DNA of 49,923 nt, from the NCBI GenBank assembly GCA_021812385.1, contig JAKANO010000021.1, positions 1 through 49,923 of the forward strand, in the 5' to 3' direction. A program made the translations under genes and the position numbers. The DNA comes from Pseudomonadota bacterium (lineage in GTDB: Bacteria; Pseudomonadota; Gammaproteobacteria; Burkholderiales; Thiobacteraceae). Each line of letters starts with the position of its first letter. Within the stretch, counting starts at the first letter, position 1. The notes beneath the pieces were generated by a model that was not told the origin of the DNA, ran no database searches, and saw only the letters and a list, made by a program, of their open reading frames with translations. This document shows, in pieces, positions 42,368 to 49,923 of the stretch.

Positions 42368-43390
42368 ATGGAACGAAGAAGCTTTATTAAGATGGGTGGT
42401 GCCAGTATCGCCAGCGCGGTGCTGGGATCGGGCCTGCTAAGTTGGGTACCGCGTTCGGAAGCGGCAACCATCAGCAAAACCTACTACATTACCGACGGCA
42501 CGCTCACCATGCCTGATGGTGTGGCGGTTTACTTCCAGAGTTTCAGCGATGCCACCGGCACCCTGACCATCCCCGGCAGTTCCATTATTTGTCAGGAAGG
42601 CGATACCCTCAGCATCACCGTCGTGAATAAGCTGACCAAGACGCACAATTTCGTCATCGCAGGCTTGCTGCCGACCGACCCGCCCTTGGCCAGCACCGGC
42701 AATATCGCAAGCGGCGCTACCGGCAAAATCACTTATACAATCCCCACCGGCAAGGCCGGGTCGTATCTGTTCTACGATAACGTGACCAGCTATAACCGCT
42801 TTCTGGGCTTGCATGGCGGCTTGGCCATCATGCCATCGGGAAAATCGAATCAGCTGTATTCCGGCAGCCCAACCTTTGTAAAACAGCTGTTTTGGATCTT
42901 CAATGACATCGATCCGAATCTGAATAGCGCTGTGCAACGCAATGCGACCATCCCCACCAGCTTTACCCCGCGCTATTTCACCATCAACGGCCAAACATCG
43001 CTGCCGCCGGGCGCCGTGGGTAATGGCGATCCGACCAAGGACGCCATGGCCAATCCCAAGACCGTGTTGCAAGGCAGTATCGGCAATCGCACCTTGATTC
43101 GCATGCTGAACGCCGGCATGGCCTCGCATGCCGTGCATACCCACGCCAATCACATGGAGTGGCTCACCGATAGAGGTGCAAAACGTCCCACCGTCTGGAA
43201 AAAAGACATCCTGTATCTGCGTAATAACCTAGGCAAAATTGATTCCATCTTCCCGTTTGAAGCGCCGCCGGATTCCTATCCTCCCACGACCACGGGTCAC
43301 TTCCCCATGCATCTGCACGATGAAATGTCGCAGACCGCAGGCGGTGGCTTGTACTTGTTCGGTGCAATGACCGAAATCATATTCGTTTAA
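42368..43390 (+). CDS. Multicopper oxidase-like cupredoxin protein with Tat signal
   Basis: The product has 340 residues. The N-terminus MERRSFIKMGGASIASAV is a twin-arginine signal (RRSFIK). Two cupredoxin-like domains follow (about 35-160 and 165-335). The second keeps potential copper ligands (SHAVHTHANHMEW; HFPMHLHDEMSQTAGGGLY), the end pattern of multicopper oxidases. In the first domain the usual HxH pairs are mostly lost; there is THNFVIAG and FLGLHGG. On its own it may not assemble a complete trinuclear site. CAGGAGAT precedes the ATG by nine bases. The next gene starts 12 bases after its stop and encodes a second oxidase-like protein, so the pair may act together in periplasmic copper oxidation. 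Confidence 0.8.
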   Translation: MERRSFIKMGGASIASAVLGSGLLSWVPRSEAATISKTYYITDGTLTMPDGVAVYFQSFSDATGTLTIPGSSIICQEGDTLSITVVNKLTKTHNFVIAGLLPTDPPLASTGNIASGATGKITYTIPTGKAGSYLFYDNVTSYNRFLGLHGGLAIMPSGKSNQLYSGSPTFVKQLFWIFNDIDPNLNSAVQRNATIPTSFTPRYFTINGQTSLPPGAVGNGDPTKDAMANPKTVLQGSIGNRTLIRMLNAGMASHAVHTHANHMEWLTDRGAKRPTVWKKDILYLRNNLGKIDSIFPFEAPPDSYPPTTTGHFPMHLHDEMSQTAGGGLYLFGAMTEIIFV

Positions 43391-43401
43391 GGAGAATAAC
43401 T

Positions 43402-44475
43402 ATGAGCAGGCGCGGAACTACGACAACTACGACAACTACGACAACTACAACAACCACTACTGGTGGTGGCGGAGGCGGCGGTGGTGGAGGCGGGGGCGGC
43501 GGCGGTGCATGCTATGTTTACCCAGGCGCACCAGCAACACCCGGCTTAGTAACAGCGGACGTTACTTTTTCTCGCGGCATTTACATGAACGGATCGATGC
43601 GCTTCGACGACGGCAACTCGGTCGCGATCTGGGGCTTCACCGATACGGCTGCAGGGCAAGGGCAAATGGACGGCATGGGCGGTGGATCATTTCCCTCTCC
43701 CGCGATCCGCGTCACCGAAGGCCAGATCGTGCATACCGCCCTGACCGTGCCGATGATGTTCATGCATACGATTCACCATCACGGCATCGAGCCGAGCTGG
43801 CAAAACGATGGGGTAGGGCACATTTCATGGGATGTGACCGGCGGCACTTATACCTATCAATGGAAAGCTGCGCATGCCGGCACCTATTTCTACCATTGCC
43901 ACGTGAACACGCCCTTGCATGCGGAGATGGGCATGTATGGCGCATTGATCATTGATCCAAAACCAAATCCCAATGACCCTCCGGGTACCAAGCGCGCCTT
44001 CGCCGGTGGGCCGATCTATGACGTGGAAGCGATCTGGGCCTGCGATGAAATCGATCCGGCGTTGCATACGCTGCAATGGGCTGCCGGCACCTGCGGCGGC
44101 GATGTCGGCCTTAACAACTTCCACCCGAAATATTTCATCATCACCGGTGTGGACGGCGCAAACTCGGCGCTGACGGCGCCAGGCATCGCGGTGAACATGA
44201 CGCTCGGCCAGACCTTGCTGGTGCGCTATATTTGCGCCGGGTTCTTTCCACAGAAGATCACCTTCGGCGGACTCACCGCGACCATCGTATCTTCCGATGG
44301 CCGCCCCCTGCCGTCAGCGGTGAATGTCACATCCATCGAAGCCGCGTCGGCTGAACGTTACGACTGCATCATCAAGCCGACCAAGACCGGAACTTATACC
44401 GTCAACATCCAGTTTTTACATTGGATTACCGGCGCCGTACTCGGCACCGCCAAGACGCGTATCAATGTAAGCTAA
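43402..44475 (+). CDS. Two-domain multicopper oxidase-like protein with poly-Thr/poly-Gly N-terminus
   Basis: The product has 357 residues. It starts MSRRG followed by exactly 15 Thr and 15 Gly, then ACYVYPG. Two cupredoxin domains follow. The first contains MFMHTIHHHGIEPSWQNDG and YFYHCHVNTPLHAEMGMYG, a full set of His ligands plus HCH-x5-H-x4-M for a type 1 copper, as in two-domain oxidases and nitrite reductases. The second domain (about 210-355) shows few ligands (NFHPKYF). There is no hydrophobic signal sequence, although the copper sites argue for a periplasmic place. Export bound to the Tat-signal neighbour is my inference. AAGGAGAATAAC gives a strong start. A terminator follows. Confidence 0.8.
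   Translation: MSRRGTTTTTTTTTTTTTTTGGGGGGGGGGGGGGGACYVYPGAPATPGLVTADVTFSRGIYMNGSMRFDDGNSVAIWGFTDTAAGQGQMDGMGGGSFPSPAIRVTEGQIVHTALTVPMMFMHTIHHHGIEPSWQNDGVGHISWDVTGGTYTYQWKAAHAGTYFYHCHVNTPLHAEMGMYGALIIDPKPNPNDPPGTKRAFAGGPIYDVEAIWACDEIDPALHTLQWAAGTCGGDVGLNNFHPKYFIITGVDGANSALTAPGIAVNMTLGQTLLVRYICAGFFPQKITFGGLTATIVSSDGRPLPSAVNVTSIEAASAERYDCIIKPTKTGTYTVNIQFLHWITGAVLGTAKTRINVS
43417..43506 (+). repeat. In-gene microsatellite encoding Thr15-Gly15
   Basis: The unit ACTACGACA occurs three times in tandem, then decays into other Thr codons. Next come 15 GGN codons. Both tracts have a length divisible by three and leave the frame intact. Such tracts can gain or lose units by slippage. Confidence 0.9.
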
Positions 44476-44494
44476 GGACCGGGCGTTATCCTGT

Positions 44495-44525
44495 AAAAAA
44501 GGGGGAGAAATACTCCCCCTTTTTT
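44495..44525 (+). terminator. Rho-independent terminator of the oxidase pair
   Basis: A perfect 13-bp stem (AAAAAAGGGGGAG / CTCCCCCTTTTTT) around AAATA, 20 bases past the stop codon. It separates the two oxidase genes from cusB. Confidence 0.93.
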
Positions 44526-44570
44526 ATGGTACTTTGTCAGCCATTCGCAATGCCGATATGAGATTTATTG

Positions 44571-45935
44571 ATGGGTAAAACTGCTGTTGTCGTCTTGGCC
44601 GTATTGATCGTTGCCGGTGCTGCGGGTTATTGGATTGGGCAGAAACACCCGTTCCAAACCCCGATGCCGGTAGCCGCTTCCGCCGAGTCACGCGTAGCCG
44701 CGCCGAAACATAAAGTATTTGTGTGTCCCATGCATTCGCAAATCGTGCAAGACCATCCCGGCACTTGTCCCATCTGCGGCATGTCCTTGGTCGAATCCGG
44801 AACCTCGGACGATCATGCCGAGGCCGGGCTGATGCATGTGGATACCGCGACGCAGCAAAAAATGGGCGTCACCTTGGCCAGCGCTCGGATGCAAACGCTG
44901 GCGCGCGAGATTCGCACCTACGCCACCGTGATCCCGGACGAGAGTGCGCTCCACCCGATCACGCCGACCGTGGATGGCGTACTGGTCAAACTCAACGCAG
45001 CGCAAACCGGCCAACACATCGGGCGCGGCCAACTGCTCTACGAAATCGAATCGCCCGAGCTCATCCAACTTCAGCACGAATATATCGACTATCTGATTCG
45101 CCGCCAGCAAACGCTGAATGCGGCAGAGCGGCAACGCGAACAAAATCGACGCGCACAAGAAAATACGCAGGATACCGATGCGGCAGGACGCGAACAGCTG
45201 GCGCGCAGCATCCAGCAGAGCGAAGATCAGATCCGCGCCATGTTGCAGCCGATGCAGCGCGATGGCGTACGTTTGACCACGCGCCTTAAATTCGCAGGCG
45301 TGACGGAAGCCATGCTCGCCACCGTCGCCAAAACAGGAAAAGCATTCACTGTCGTGCCGGTCAAGACGCAACAGGCTTGCTTGGTGAAAGAGATCGGTGC
45401 GCGTCCCGGCATGGTGGTATCGGCGATGACGCCTATCGTGACTTGCGTCGATGATGCGCGCGTGTGGCTGGAAGTCGCCGTGTTTCCGGATCAAATGTCT
45501 TTTATCCGCGCCGGCGATGCGCTCAGCGTGCGCCTGGAAGATGGCACGCAAATCAAAACCACGCTCGCCAATATCAGCGACATCGTCGATCCGACCACAC
45601 GCACGGTGCGCGCGCGCTTCCCGGTTTCAGGCCGGCATTTGCGCATTGGCGAGTATGCCAGCGTGACGATACAGGCCGCGCCGCGCCAAGCGCTGGCTGT
45701 TCCGCGCAGCGCCGTGATGCGTAATGGTGATGGCGATTTCGTGATGCGCGCGATGCAACCCGGCCACTTCATGCCGGCCCAAGTGACCACCGGGATCGAG
45801 ACCGATGATCAAGTCGAAATCCGATCCGGACTGGAAGCGGGAGATACGGTCGTGGTCAACGGCCAATTTCTCCTGGATGCCGCCGCATCGATTGCCGATG
45901 CCGCGCAGCGTTTAAAAGGGTCGAGCAGCGAATGA
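44571..45935 (+). CDS. cusB: CusB-type periplasmic adaptor of a Cu(I)/Ag(I) RND efflux pump
   Basis: The product has 454 residues. One N-terminal membrane anchor (VVVLAVLIVAGAAGYWIG) is followed by a heavy-metal-binding domain with CPMHSQIVQDHPGTCPICGMSL (about 51-72). Then come the barrel-sandwich (TVDGVLVKLNAAQTGQHIGRG, about 143), a helical hairpin (about 160-235) and beta-barrel and membrane-proximal domains (PTTRTVRARFPV; AVPRSAVMRNGDGDFV; VEIRSGLEAGDTVVVNGQFLLD). The adaptor links CusA to an outer-membrane channel and feeds metal to the pump. The ATG at 44571 is preferred over a TTG three bases earlier. CusA follows after 125 bases containing a palindromic repeat. No cusC or cusF is present. 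Confidence 0.9.
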   Translation: MGKTAVVVLAVLIVAGAAGYWIGQKHPFQTPMPVAASAESRVAAPKHKVFVCPMHSQIVQDHPGTCPICGMSLVESGTSDDHAEAGLMHVDTATQQKMGVTLASARMQTLAREIRTYATVIPDESALHPITPTVDGVLVKLNAAQTGQHIGRGQLLYEIESPELIQLQHEYIDYLIRRQQTLNAAERQREQNRRAQENTQDTDAAGREQLARSIQQSEDQIRAMLQPMQRDGVRLTTRLKFAGVTEAMLATVAKTGKAFTVVPVKTQQACLVKEIGARPGMVVSAMTPIVTCVDDARVWLEVAVFPDQMSFIRAGDALSVRLEDGTQIKTTLANISDIVDPTTRTVRARFPVSGRHLRIGEYASVTIQAAPRQALAVPRSAVMRNGDGDFVMRAMQPGHFMPAQVTTGIETDDQVEIRSGLEAGDTVVVNGQFLLDAAASIADAAQRLKGSSSE

Positions 45936-45969
45936 TTGAGCTTGGATACGAATGCCTTAAAACCTTTTC

Positions 45970-46038
45970 ACCACGGAGTACACGGAGGGCACGGAGGAAA
46001 ACCCTGAAAAACTCTGTGTACTCTGCGTACTCCGTGGT
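45970..46038. repeat. Dispersed palindromic repeat, copy 2 (between cusB and cusA)
   Basis: It starts ACCACGGAGTACACGGAG and ends ACTCTGCGTACTCCGTGGT with GGAAAACC...AAAAACTCTGTG at the centre, the same design as 34233-34303. It lies 34 bases after the cusB stop and ends 22 bases before the cusA start, so it may influence the ratio of the two proteins by hairpin formation in the mRNA. Confidence 0.88.
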
Positions 46039-46060
46039 GCAAGCCCTTTTCCTTTAATCC

Positions 46061-49000
46061 ATGATCGCCCGCCTCATCGACTGGTCTATCCGTTATCGCC
46101 TGCTGGTGCTGATCAGCTGCGTCGTGCTCGCGATCTGGGGCACGGTCGCGGTGCGCCACACCGCGCTGGATGCCATTCCCGATCTGGCCGACGTGCAGGT
46201 GATCATCAAGACGCCCTACCCCGGCCAGCCGCCGCAGATCGTCGAAGACCAAGTCACGTATCCGCTCACCGCCACCCTGCTGTCGGTGCCGGGCACGAAA
46301 GCGGTGCGCGGTTTCTCCATGTTCGGCGAGTCGTTTGTCTATGTCGTGTTCCAAGACGGCGTCGATCCGTATTGGGCGCGCACGCGCGTGCTGGAATATT
46401 TGTCGCAAAGCGCTGGGCGCTTGCCCGCCGGGGTGACGCCGACGCTGGGACCGGATGCCTCGAGCGTGGGCTGGGTGTATCAATACGCGCTGGTGGATCG
46501 CACGGGTAAACACGACACCTACGAGCTGCGCGCGCTGCAAGATTTTTTTCTCAAGTACGAATTGCAAAGCGTGCCGGGCGTGGCCGAGGTGGCGAGCATC
46601 GGCGGCGCGGCCAAGCAATTCCAGATCGAGATCGACCCGAATCGGCTGGCCGCGAATAACCTGAATTTCGAGCGCGTGGCGGATGCGGTGCGCGCGGCGA
46701 ACCAAAGCGGCGGCGGCTCGGTGATTGCGATGGCGGGCGCCGAATACATGGTGCGCGCCAAGGCCTATCTCAAAAATATCGACGACCTGCGCCAAGTGGT
46801 GGTAGGGCAAGACGCCAGCGGCATGCCGCTGAAACTGGCGCAAGTCGCGAGCATTCACCTGGGGCCGGAAGCGCGGCGCGGCGCGTCCGACCTGGATGGC
46901 GAAGGCGAGGCCGTGGGCGGCATCGTGGTCATGCGCTTTGGCCAAAACGCGCTCGACACGGTGGCCGCCACCCAGGCGCGGTTGAAGCAACTGCAAGCCG
47001 GTCTGCCGCCCGGCGTGGAAATCGTCACCACCTACGACCGCTCCAATCTGATCCGCCGCGCCATCGATCATCTGCGCGCCAAGCTGGTGGAAGAATCGCT
47101 GGCGGTGGCGCTGGTGTGCCTGCTGTTCCTGCTGCATTGGCGCTCGGCGCTGGTGGCCTTGGTGACCCTGCCGCTGGGCATCCTCACCGCCTTCATCGTG
47201 ATGCAGGCGCAGGGCATCACGCTCAACCTCATGTCGCTGAGCGGCATCGCCATCGCCATCGGCGCCATGGTCGATGCCGCGATCGTGATGGTGGAGAATA
47301 TGCACAAGCACCTGGAGCGTGCCGGGCCGGAGCCTGACTATTGGCTGATCACGCGCAACGCGGCGGTGGAAGTCGGCCCGGCGCTGTTTTTTTCCTTGCT
47401 GGTGATCACCGTGTCCTTCCTGCCGGTGTTCGCGCTGACCGGGCAAGAGGGCAAGCTGTTCGCGCCGCTGGCGTTCACCAAGAGCTACGCCATGGCGGCG
47501 GCGGCCGGGCTGTCCGTCACGCTCACGCCGGTGTTGATGGGCTATTTGATCCGCGGCAAAACCCGGCGCGAGCTGGACAATCCGCTCAACCGCTGGCTGC
47601 AAGCCGCGTACCGGCCGCTGCTGCTGTGGGTGTTGCAGCACCGCACGCCAACCGTCATCGTCGCAATTATTTTGCTCCTCACCACGCTGATCCCGATCAC
47701 GCGCATGGGCAGCGAATTCATGCCGCCGTTGAACGAGGGCGACCTGCTGTACATGCCGACCACGGTGCCGGGCATCTCCATCGACGAAGCGGCGAACCTG
47801 CTGCAAATCACCGACCGCTTGATCAAGACCATCCCCGAAGTGGAGCGCGTGTACGGCAAGGCCGGCCGCGCGGACAGCGCCACCGACCCCGCGCCCTTGT
47901 CCATGCTGGAAACCACCATCCTGCTCAAGCCGCGCAGCCAATGGGCGGCGGGCACCACCATCGACGACGTGATCCGCAAGCTCGATTCCACCGTGCATCT
48001 GCCGGGGCTGACCAATGCCTGGGGCTATCCCATTCGCACCCGCATCGACATGCTCTCCACCGGCATCCGCACCGTGCTCGGCGTAAAAGTCAGCGGCGCC
48101 GATCTCGCCGGCATCAGCACCGCGGCCGGTCAAATCGAAGCCGCGCTGCGCGACGTGCCCGGCACGCGCGCCGTGTTCGCCGAGCGCGCGGCGAGCGGGC
48201 GCTACATCGACATCGATGTCGATCGCTTCCAAGCCGCGCGTTATGGTGTGAGTCCCATGGACGTGAAGCGCCTGGTGGAAGGCGCGATCGGCGGCGAGAC
48301 CATCACCACCGTGATCGACGGCCGCGAACGCTACTCGGTGAACCTGCGCTACCCGCGCGCGTTTCGCGATTCCTTGTCGGCGCTGCGCGCCAGCCGCGTG
48401 GTGGCGATGAACGGCATGCATGTGCCGCTCAGCACCCTGGCCAAGATCAGCGTCAGCGAAGGCCCGGATGAGATCAAGAGCGAGAACGGACGCCTCATCG
48501 GCTATGTGTTCATCGATCTGGCCACGCACGACATCGGCGGCTATGTGGCGCGCGCCAATCAAGCGCTGCAAAAAATAAAATTCGCGCCCGGCCATGCCTA
48601 TAGCTGGTCGGGGCAATATGCCGACCTGCAACACGCCAAGGAACGCCTGAGCTGGGTCATCCCCGCCACGCTGCTGCTGGTGTGGGGCCTGCTCCTGGCC
48701 TACTTCCGCGACTGGCGCAAACCCCTGCTCACCCTGGCCTGCGTGCCGTTCGCCCTGATCGGCGGGCTGTGGCTGACCTACCTGCTCGGCTATCAATTCT
48801 CGGTCGCGGTCGCGGTCGGCTTCATCGCCCTGGCCGGCGTCGCCGCCGAATTCGGCGTGGTGATGCTGCTCTACATCGACCAAGCACTGGCCGCGCGCCC
48901 GCAAAGCGCACTCACCCCAGCCGCCATCCGCGACGCCATCATCGAAGGCGCGCTCACCCGCATCCGCCCCAAGATGATGACCGTCGCCGTCATCGTCGCC

Positions 49001-49159
49001 GGCCTGCTGCCCATCATGTGGAGCCAAGGCGACGGCGCGGATGTGATGAAACGCATCGCCGCGCCGCTGGTGGGCGGTATGATCAGCGCGCCGTTGATAT
49101 CGTTGTTTTTGATACCGGCGTTGTATGGGGCGTGGTTGAGTCGGGGGAAACGGGGCTAA
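46061..49159 (+). CDS. cusA: CusA-type Cu(I)/Ag(I) RND efflux pump
   Basis: The product has 1032 residues, full length for heavy-metal RND pumps. Twelve membrane helices are spread as in the family, with periplasmic domains after helices 1 and 7. ALDAIPDLADVQVII near the N-terminus and helix-4 AIAIGAMVDAAIVMVENMHKH match the Cu/Ag (HME4) subgroup rather than Zn/Co pumps, which carry DFG-x3-D. Proton-driven export moves Cu(I) or Ag(I) from periplasm or cytoplasm through CusB and an outer-membrane factor. A weak ribosome-binding site (CCTTTAATCC) precedes the ATG. A very long open frame on the opposite strand reflects GC-rich codons and is not a gene. Confidence 0.93.
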   Translation: MIARLIDWSIRYRLLVLISCVVLAIWGTVAVRHTALDAIPDLADVQVIIKTPYPGQPPQIVEDQVTYPLTATLLSVPGTKAVRGFSMFGESFVYVVFQDGVDPYWARTRVLEYLSQSAGRLPAGVTPTLGPDASSVGWVYQYALVDRTGKHDTYELRALQDFFLKYELQSVPGVAEVASIGGAAKQFQIEIDPNRLAANNLNFERVADAVRAANQSGGGSVIAMAGAEYMVRAKAYLKNIDDLRQVVVGQDASGMPLKLAQVASIHLGPEARRGASDLDGEGEAVGGIVVMRFGQNALDTVAATQARLKQLQAGLPPGVEIVTTYDRSNLIRRAIDHLRAKLVEESLAVALVCLLFLLHWRSALVALVTLPLGILTAFIVMQAQGITLNLMSLSGIAIAIGAMVDAAIVMVENMHKHLERAGPEPDYWLITRNAAVEVGPALFFSLLVITVSFLPVFALTGQEGKLFAPLAFTKSYAMAAAAGLSVTLTPVLMGYLIRGKTRRELDNPLNRWLQAAYRPLLLWVLQHRTPTVIVAIILLLTTLIPITRMGSEFMPPLNEGDLLYMPTTVPGISIDEAANLLQITDRLIKTIPEVERVYGKAGRADSATDPAPLSMLETTILLKPRSQWAAGTTIDDVIRKLDSTVHLPGLTNAWGYPIRTRIDMLSTGIRTVLGVKVSGADLAGISTAAGQIEAALRDVPGTRAVFAERAASGRYIDIDVDRFQAARYGVSPMDVKRLVEGAIGGETITTVIDGRERYSVNLRYPRAFRDSLSALRASRVVAMNGMHVPLSTLAKISVSEGPDEIKSENGRLIGYVFIDLATHDIGGYVARANQALQKIKFAPGHAYSWSGQYADLQHAKERLSWVIPATLLLVWGLLLAYFRDWRKPLLTLACVPFALIGGLWLTYLLGYQFSVAVAVGFIALAGVAAEFGVVMLLYIDQALAARPQSALTPAAIRDAIIEGALTRIRPKMMTVAVIVAGLLPIMWSQGDGADVMKRIAAPLVGGMISAPLISLFLIPALYGAWLSRGKRG

Positions 49160-49217
49160 TAGGGCGGTATTGGCTTGACGAAACGGATCGTTCGATGAAA
49201 ACATGCGGCCTTGGACG

Positions 49218-49249
49218 TACTATATGTAGTACGCATACTACATATAGTA
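49218..49249. repeat. Perfect 14-bp hairpin upstream of the HEPN-like gene
   Basis: TACTATATGTAGTA and TACTACATATAGTA are exact inverted copies around CGCA, followed by more TACTAC/TACGTA sequence. It is AT-rich and lies 60 bases before the gene. It could be an operator, an attenuator-like hairpin or a recombination site; no T-run follows. Confidence 0.7.
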
Positions 49250-49309
49250 TGAATTACTACGTACTACGGTGCATATATAACGTTAGCCATAGCATTCGGG
49301 GAGATATTC

Positions 49310-49729
49310 ATGGAAACGATTCTGGCAATCAACGCCCACCTAAAGTACGTCGAATACCTGTTACATGTATTTGATACTTATCCAGACGCAACGACTCTCA
49401 AGACAATACGGGAAGAATTTGAAAACCAATTTTCAACGCGACAAGTACTGTTGAATCAGAACTTCGGAATTTACAGGCTGCTACCGCTCATTCTCATAAA
49501 AGAGGAACACAAAAAGGACAGAAAAGATCTGGCAGGAGTAATCGAAAAGATTAAGGTCGTACGAGATTCCATCGCTCATAATAGCTTTTCAATCGACGGG
49601 AATGGGTATCACTTCAAGAATGACAAAAAGAACATCTCTCTGACATATGATGAATTTGTCGAGTTCGTACATAAGGTTGAAAATGAATTTTACGAAGAAA
49701 AAATCCAAGCTAGAAATGACAATGGCTAA
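49310..49729 (+). CDS. HEPN-like protein, possible RNase toxin
   Basis: The product has 139 residues, mostly helical. The motif KVVRDSIAHNSF contains R-x4-H (Arg-Asp-Ser-Ile-Ala-His), the active-site signature of HEPN ribonucleases, at about residue 85-93. The fold cues are a long N-terminal helix pair, then the motif and a short beta hairpin (SIDGNGYHFKN). HEPN proteins serve as toxins or abortive-infection effectors, but no antitoxin (for example an MNT nucleotidyltransferase) lies beside it inside the window. GGGGAG six bases before the ATG is a good ribosome-binding site. The gene is strikingly AT-rich compared with the copper region and lies next to an IS30 end, so it was probably acquired. 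Confidence 0.55.
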   Translation: METILAINAHLKYVEYLLHVFDTYPDATTLKTIREEFENQFSTRQVLLNQNFGIYRLLPLILIKEEHKKDRKDLAGVIEKIKVVRDSIAHNSFSIDGNGYHFKNDKKNISLTYDEFVEFVHKVENEFYEEKIQARNDNG

Positions 49730-49826
49730 CATGGCTCTACGGACTTCCCACCCCCGTCAAGCAAAACGCATCTAGCGCCCAGTGAAACCGCGAAACAACG
49801 GGGTGGCGCAACCTATGGGGTCACAA

Positions 49827-49923
49827 GGCGAATTCAACTTACAAGCGCGCCACGCAAAGCCTTCATAAATACACTGTGGGGTGTCTGATAGGCGAGACAC
49901 TTTCTGGGTCGATGATTCAACTT
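49827..49923. repeat. Right copy of window-terminal inverted repeat (IS30 3' end)
   Basis: Reverse complement of 41-137 with a single difference at 49836. Beyond 49826 the sequences part, so the element or the shared segment ends there. Confidence 0.9.
49834..49923 (-). CDS. IS30-family transposase, C-terminal fragment (partial at window edge)
   Basis: The minus-strand frame enters at the window edge and ends at TGA with the same KLNHRPRK...TPHSVF stretch as the left edge. Its stop is probably the element's own, since the left copy lost it by one change. The two copies face outward, each with its 5' part outside the window. Confidence 0.85.
   Translation of the reverse strand, partial: KLNHRPRKCLAYQTPHSVFMKALRGALVS

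Noticed and set aside
47341..48471. 376-codon plus-strand frame inside cusA in another phase
   Set aside because: Low-complexity His/Arg/Pro-rich translation and full overlap with an unmistakable RND pump.
45968..49204. 1078-codon open frame on the minus strand opposite cusA
   Set aside because: It mirrors the cusA frame; its product is a His/Arg/Gly/Ala-rich string without domains, the usual shadow of GC-rich codons.
49282..49730. Integron attC-flanked cassette around the HEPN-like gene
   Set aside because: The inverted GTTAGCCAT copies do not fit the GTTRRRY/RYYYAAC core sites and no integrase is in the window.
1..49923. CRISPR arrays, rRNA genes, riboswitches, prophage
   Set aside because: I looked for regularly spaced repeats, rRNA signatures, known riboswitch cores and phage structural genes and saw none; subtle riboswitches cannot be excluded without a covariance search.

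Overview
The window looks like chromosomal DNA of a betaproteobacterium, most likely a chemolithotrophic sulfur or iron oxidiser of the Nitrosomonadales type. This is inferred from codon use, a fairly high GC content, the tRNA-Thr and housekeeping proteins, and a lipoate-dependent sulfur-oxidation gene set. No taxonomic search was possible. Both ends lie in the 3' end of the same IS30-family transposase gene in inverted orientation (41..137 against 49827..49923, 97 positions, one difference). The sequence may therefore be a contig that broke in a repeated insertion sequence.

Left edge (1-1.7 kb): the IS30 end interrupts a brnT toxin gene. It is followed by short repeats and one secreted protein of unknown function. 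From 2.1 to 4.9 kb there is an LpxH-like phosphatase coupled to a family-4 glycosyltransferase, then a convergent HPt/pseudo-receiver protein.

From 4.9 to 14.7 kb, all on the minus strand, is a sulfur/lipoate region read from right to left: rhodanese, TusA, DsrE3A-type sulfurtransferase, lipoate-binding protein LbpA, two radical-SAM lipoyl synthases, lipoate-protein ligase sLpl(AB), the flavoprotein LipT, a FadL-type outer-membrane channel and two paralogous exported proteins. These are the accessory parts of the sulfur-oxidising heterodisulfide-reductase-like (sHdr) pathway. The sHdr core subunits that usually sit between DsrE and LbpA are absent from the window. A tRNA-Thr(TGT), a TPR/SLOG-like/nucleotide-cyclase fusion and a CDF metal exporter (DmeF type) follow.

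From 18.5 to 34.2 kb, all on the plus strand, is the most unusual region. It holds a hybrid histidine kinase, a PilN-PilO fusion, a membrane protein with ankyrin repeats, a SIR2-like/TIR protein, a very large nSTAND NTPase with a membrane span and WD40 repeats, two type IV prepilins flanking a pilin-like protein and a PilC/GspF-like platform protein, and a degenerate HD-GYP protein. Genes from the ankyrin protein onward overlap or nearly touch, so they look like one transcription unit. It combines the inner-membrane half of a type IV pilus machine, without ATPase or secretin, with a TIR/STAND module of the kind used in NAD+-depleting immunity. I know of no described system with this composition.

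From 34.3 to 41.7 kb are housekeeping and miscellaneous genes: transaldolase, a small lipoprotein, peptide chain release factor 3, a DUF255 thioredoxin-like protein, a DUF2934 protein, a PEBP protein and an exported trypsin-like protease with a duplicated Cys-containing domain. After an AT-rich 720-base gap comes a copper region (42.4-49.2 kb): two adjacent multicopper-oxidase-like proteins (one with a Tat signal, the other starting with 15 Thr and 15 Gly), then CusB and CusA of a Cu(I)/Ag(I) efflux pump. A dispersed palindromic repeat, also present at 34.2 kb, lies between cusB and cusA. The right edge carries an AT-rich HEPN-like gene behind a perfect 14-bp hairpin, then the second IS30 end.
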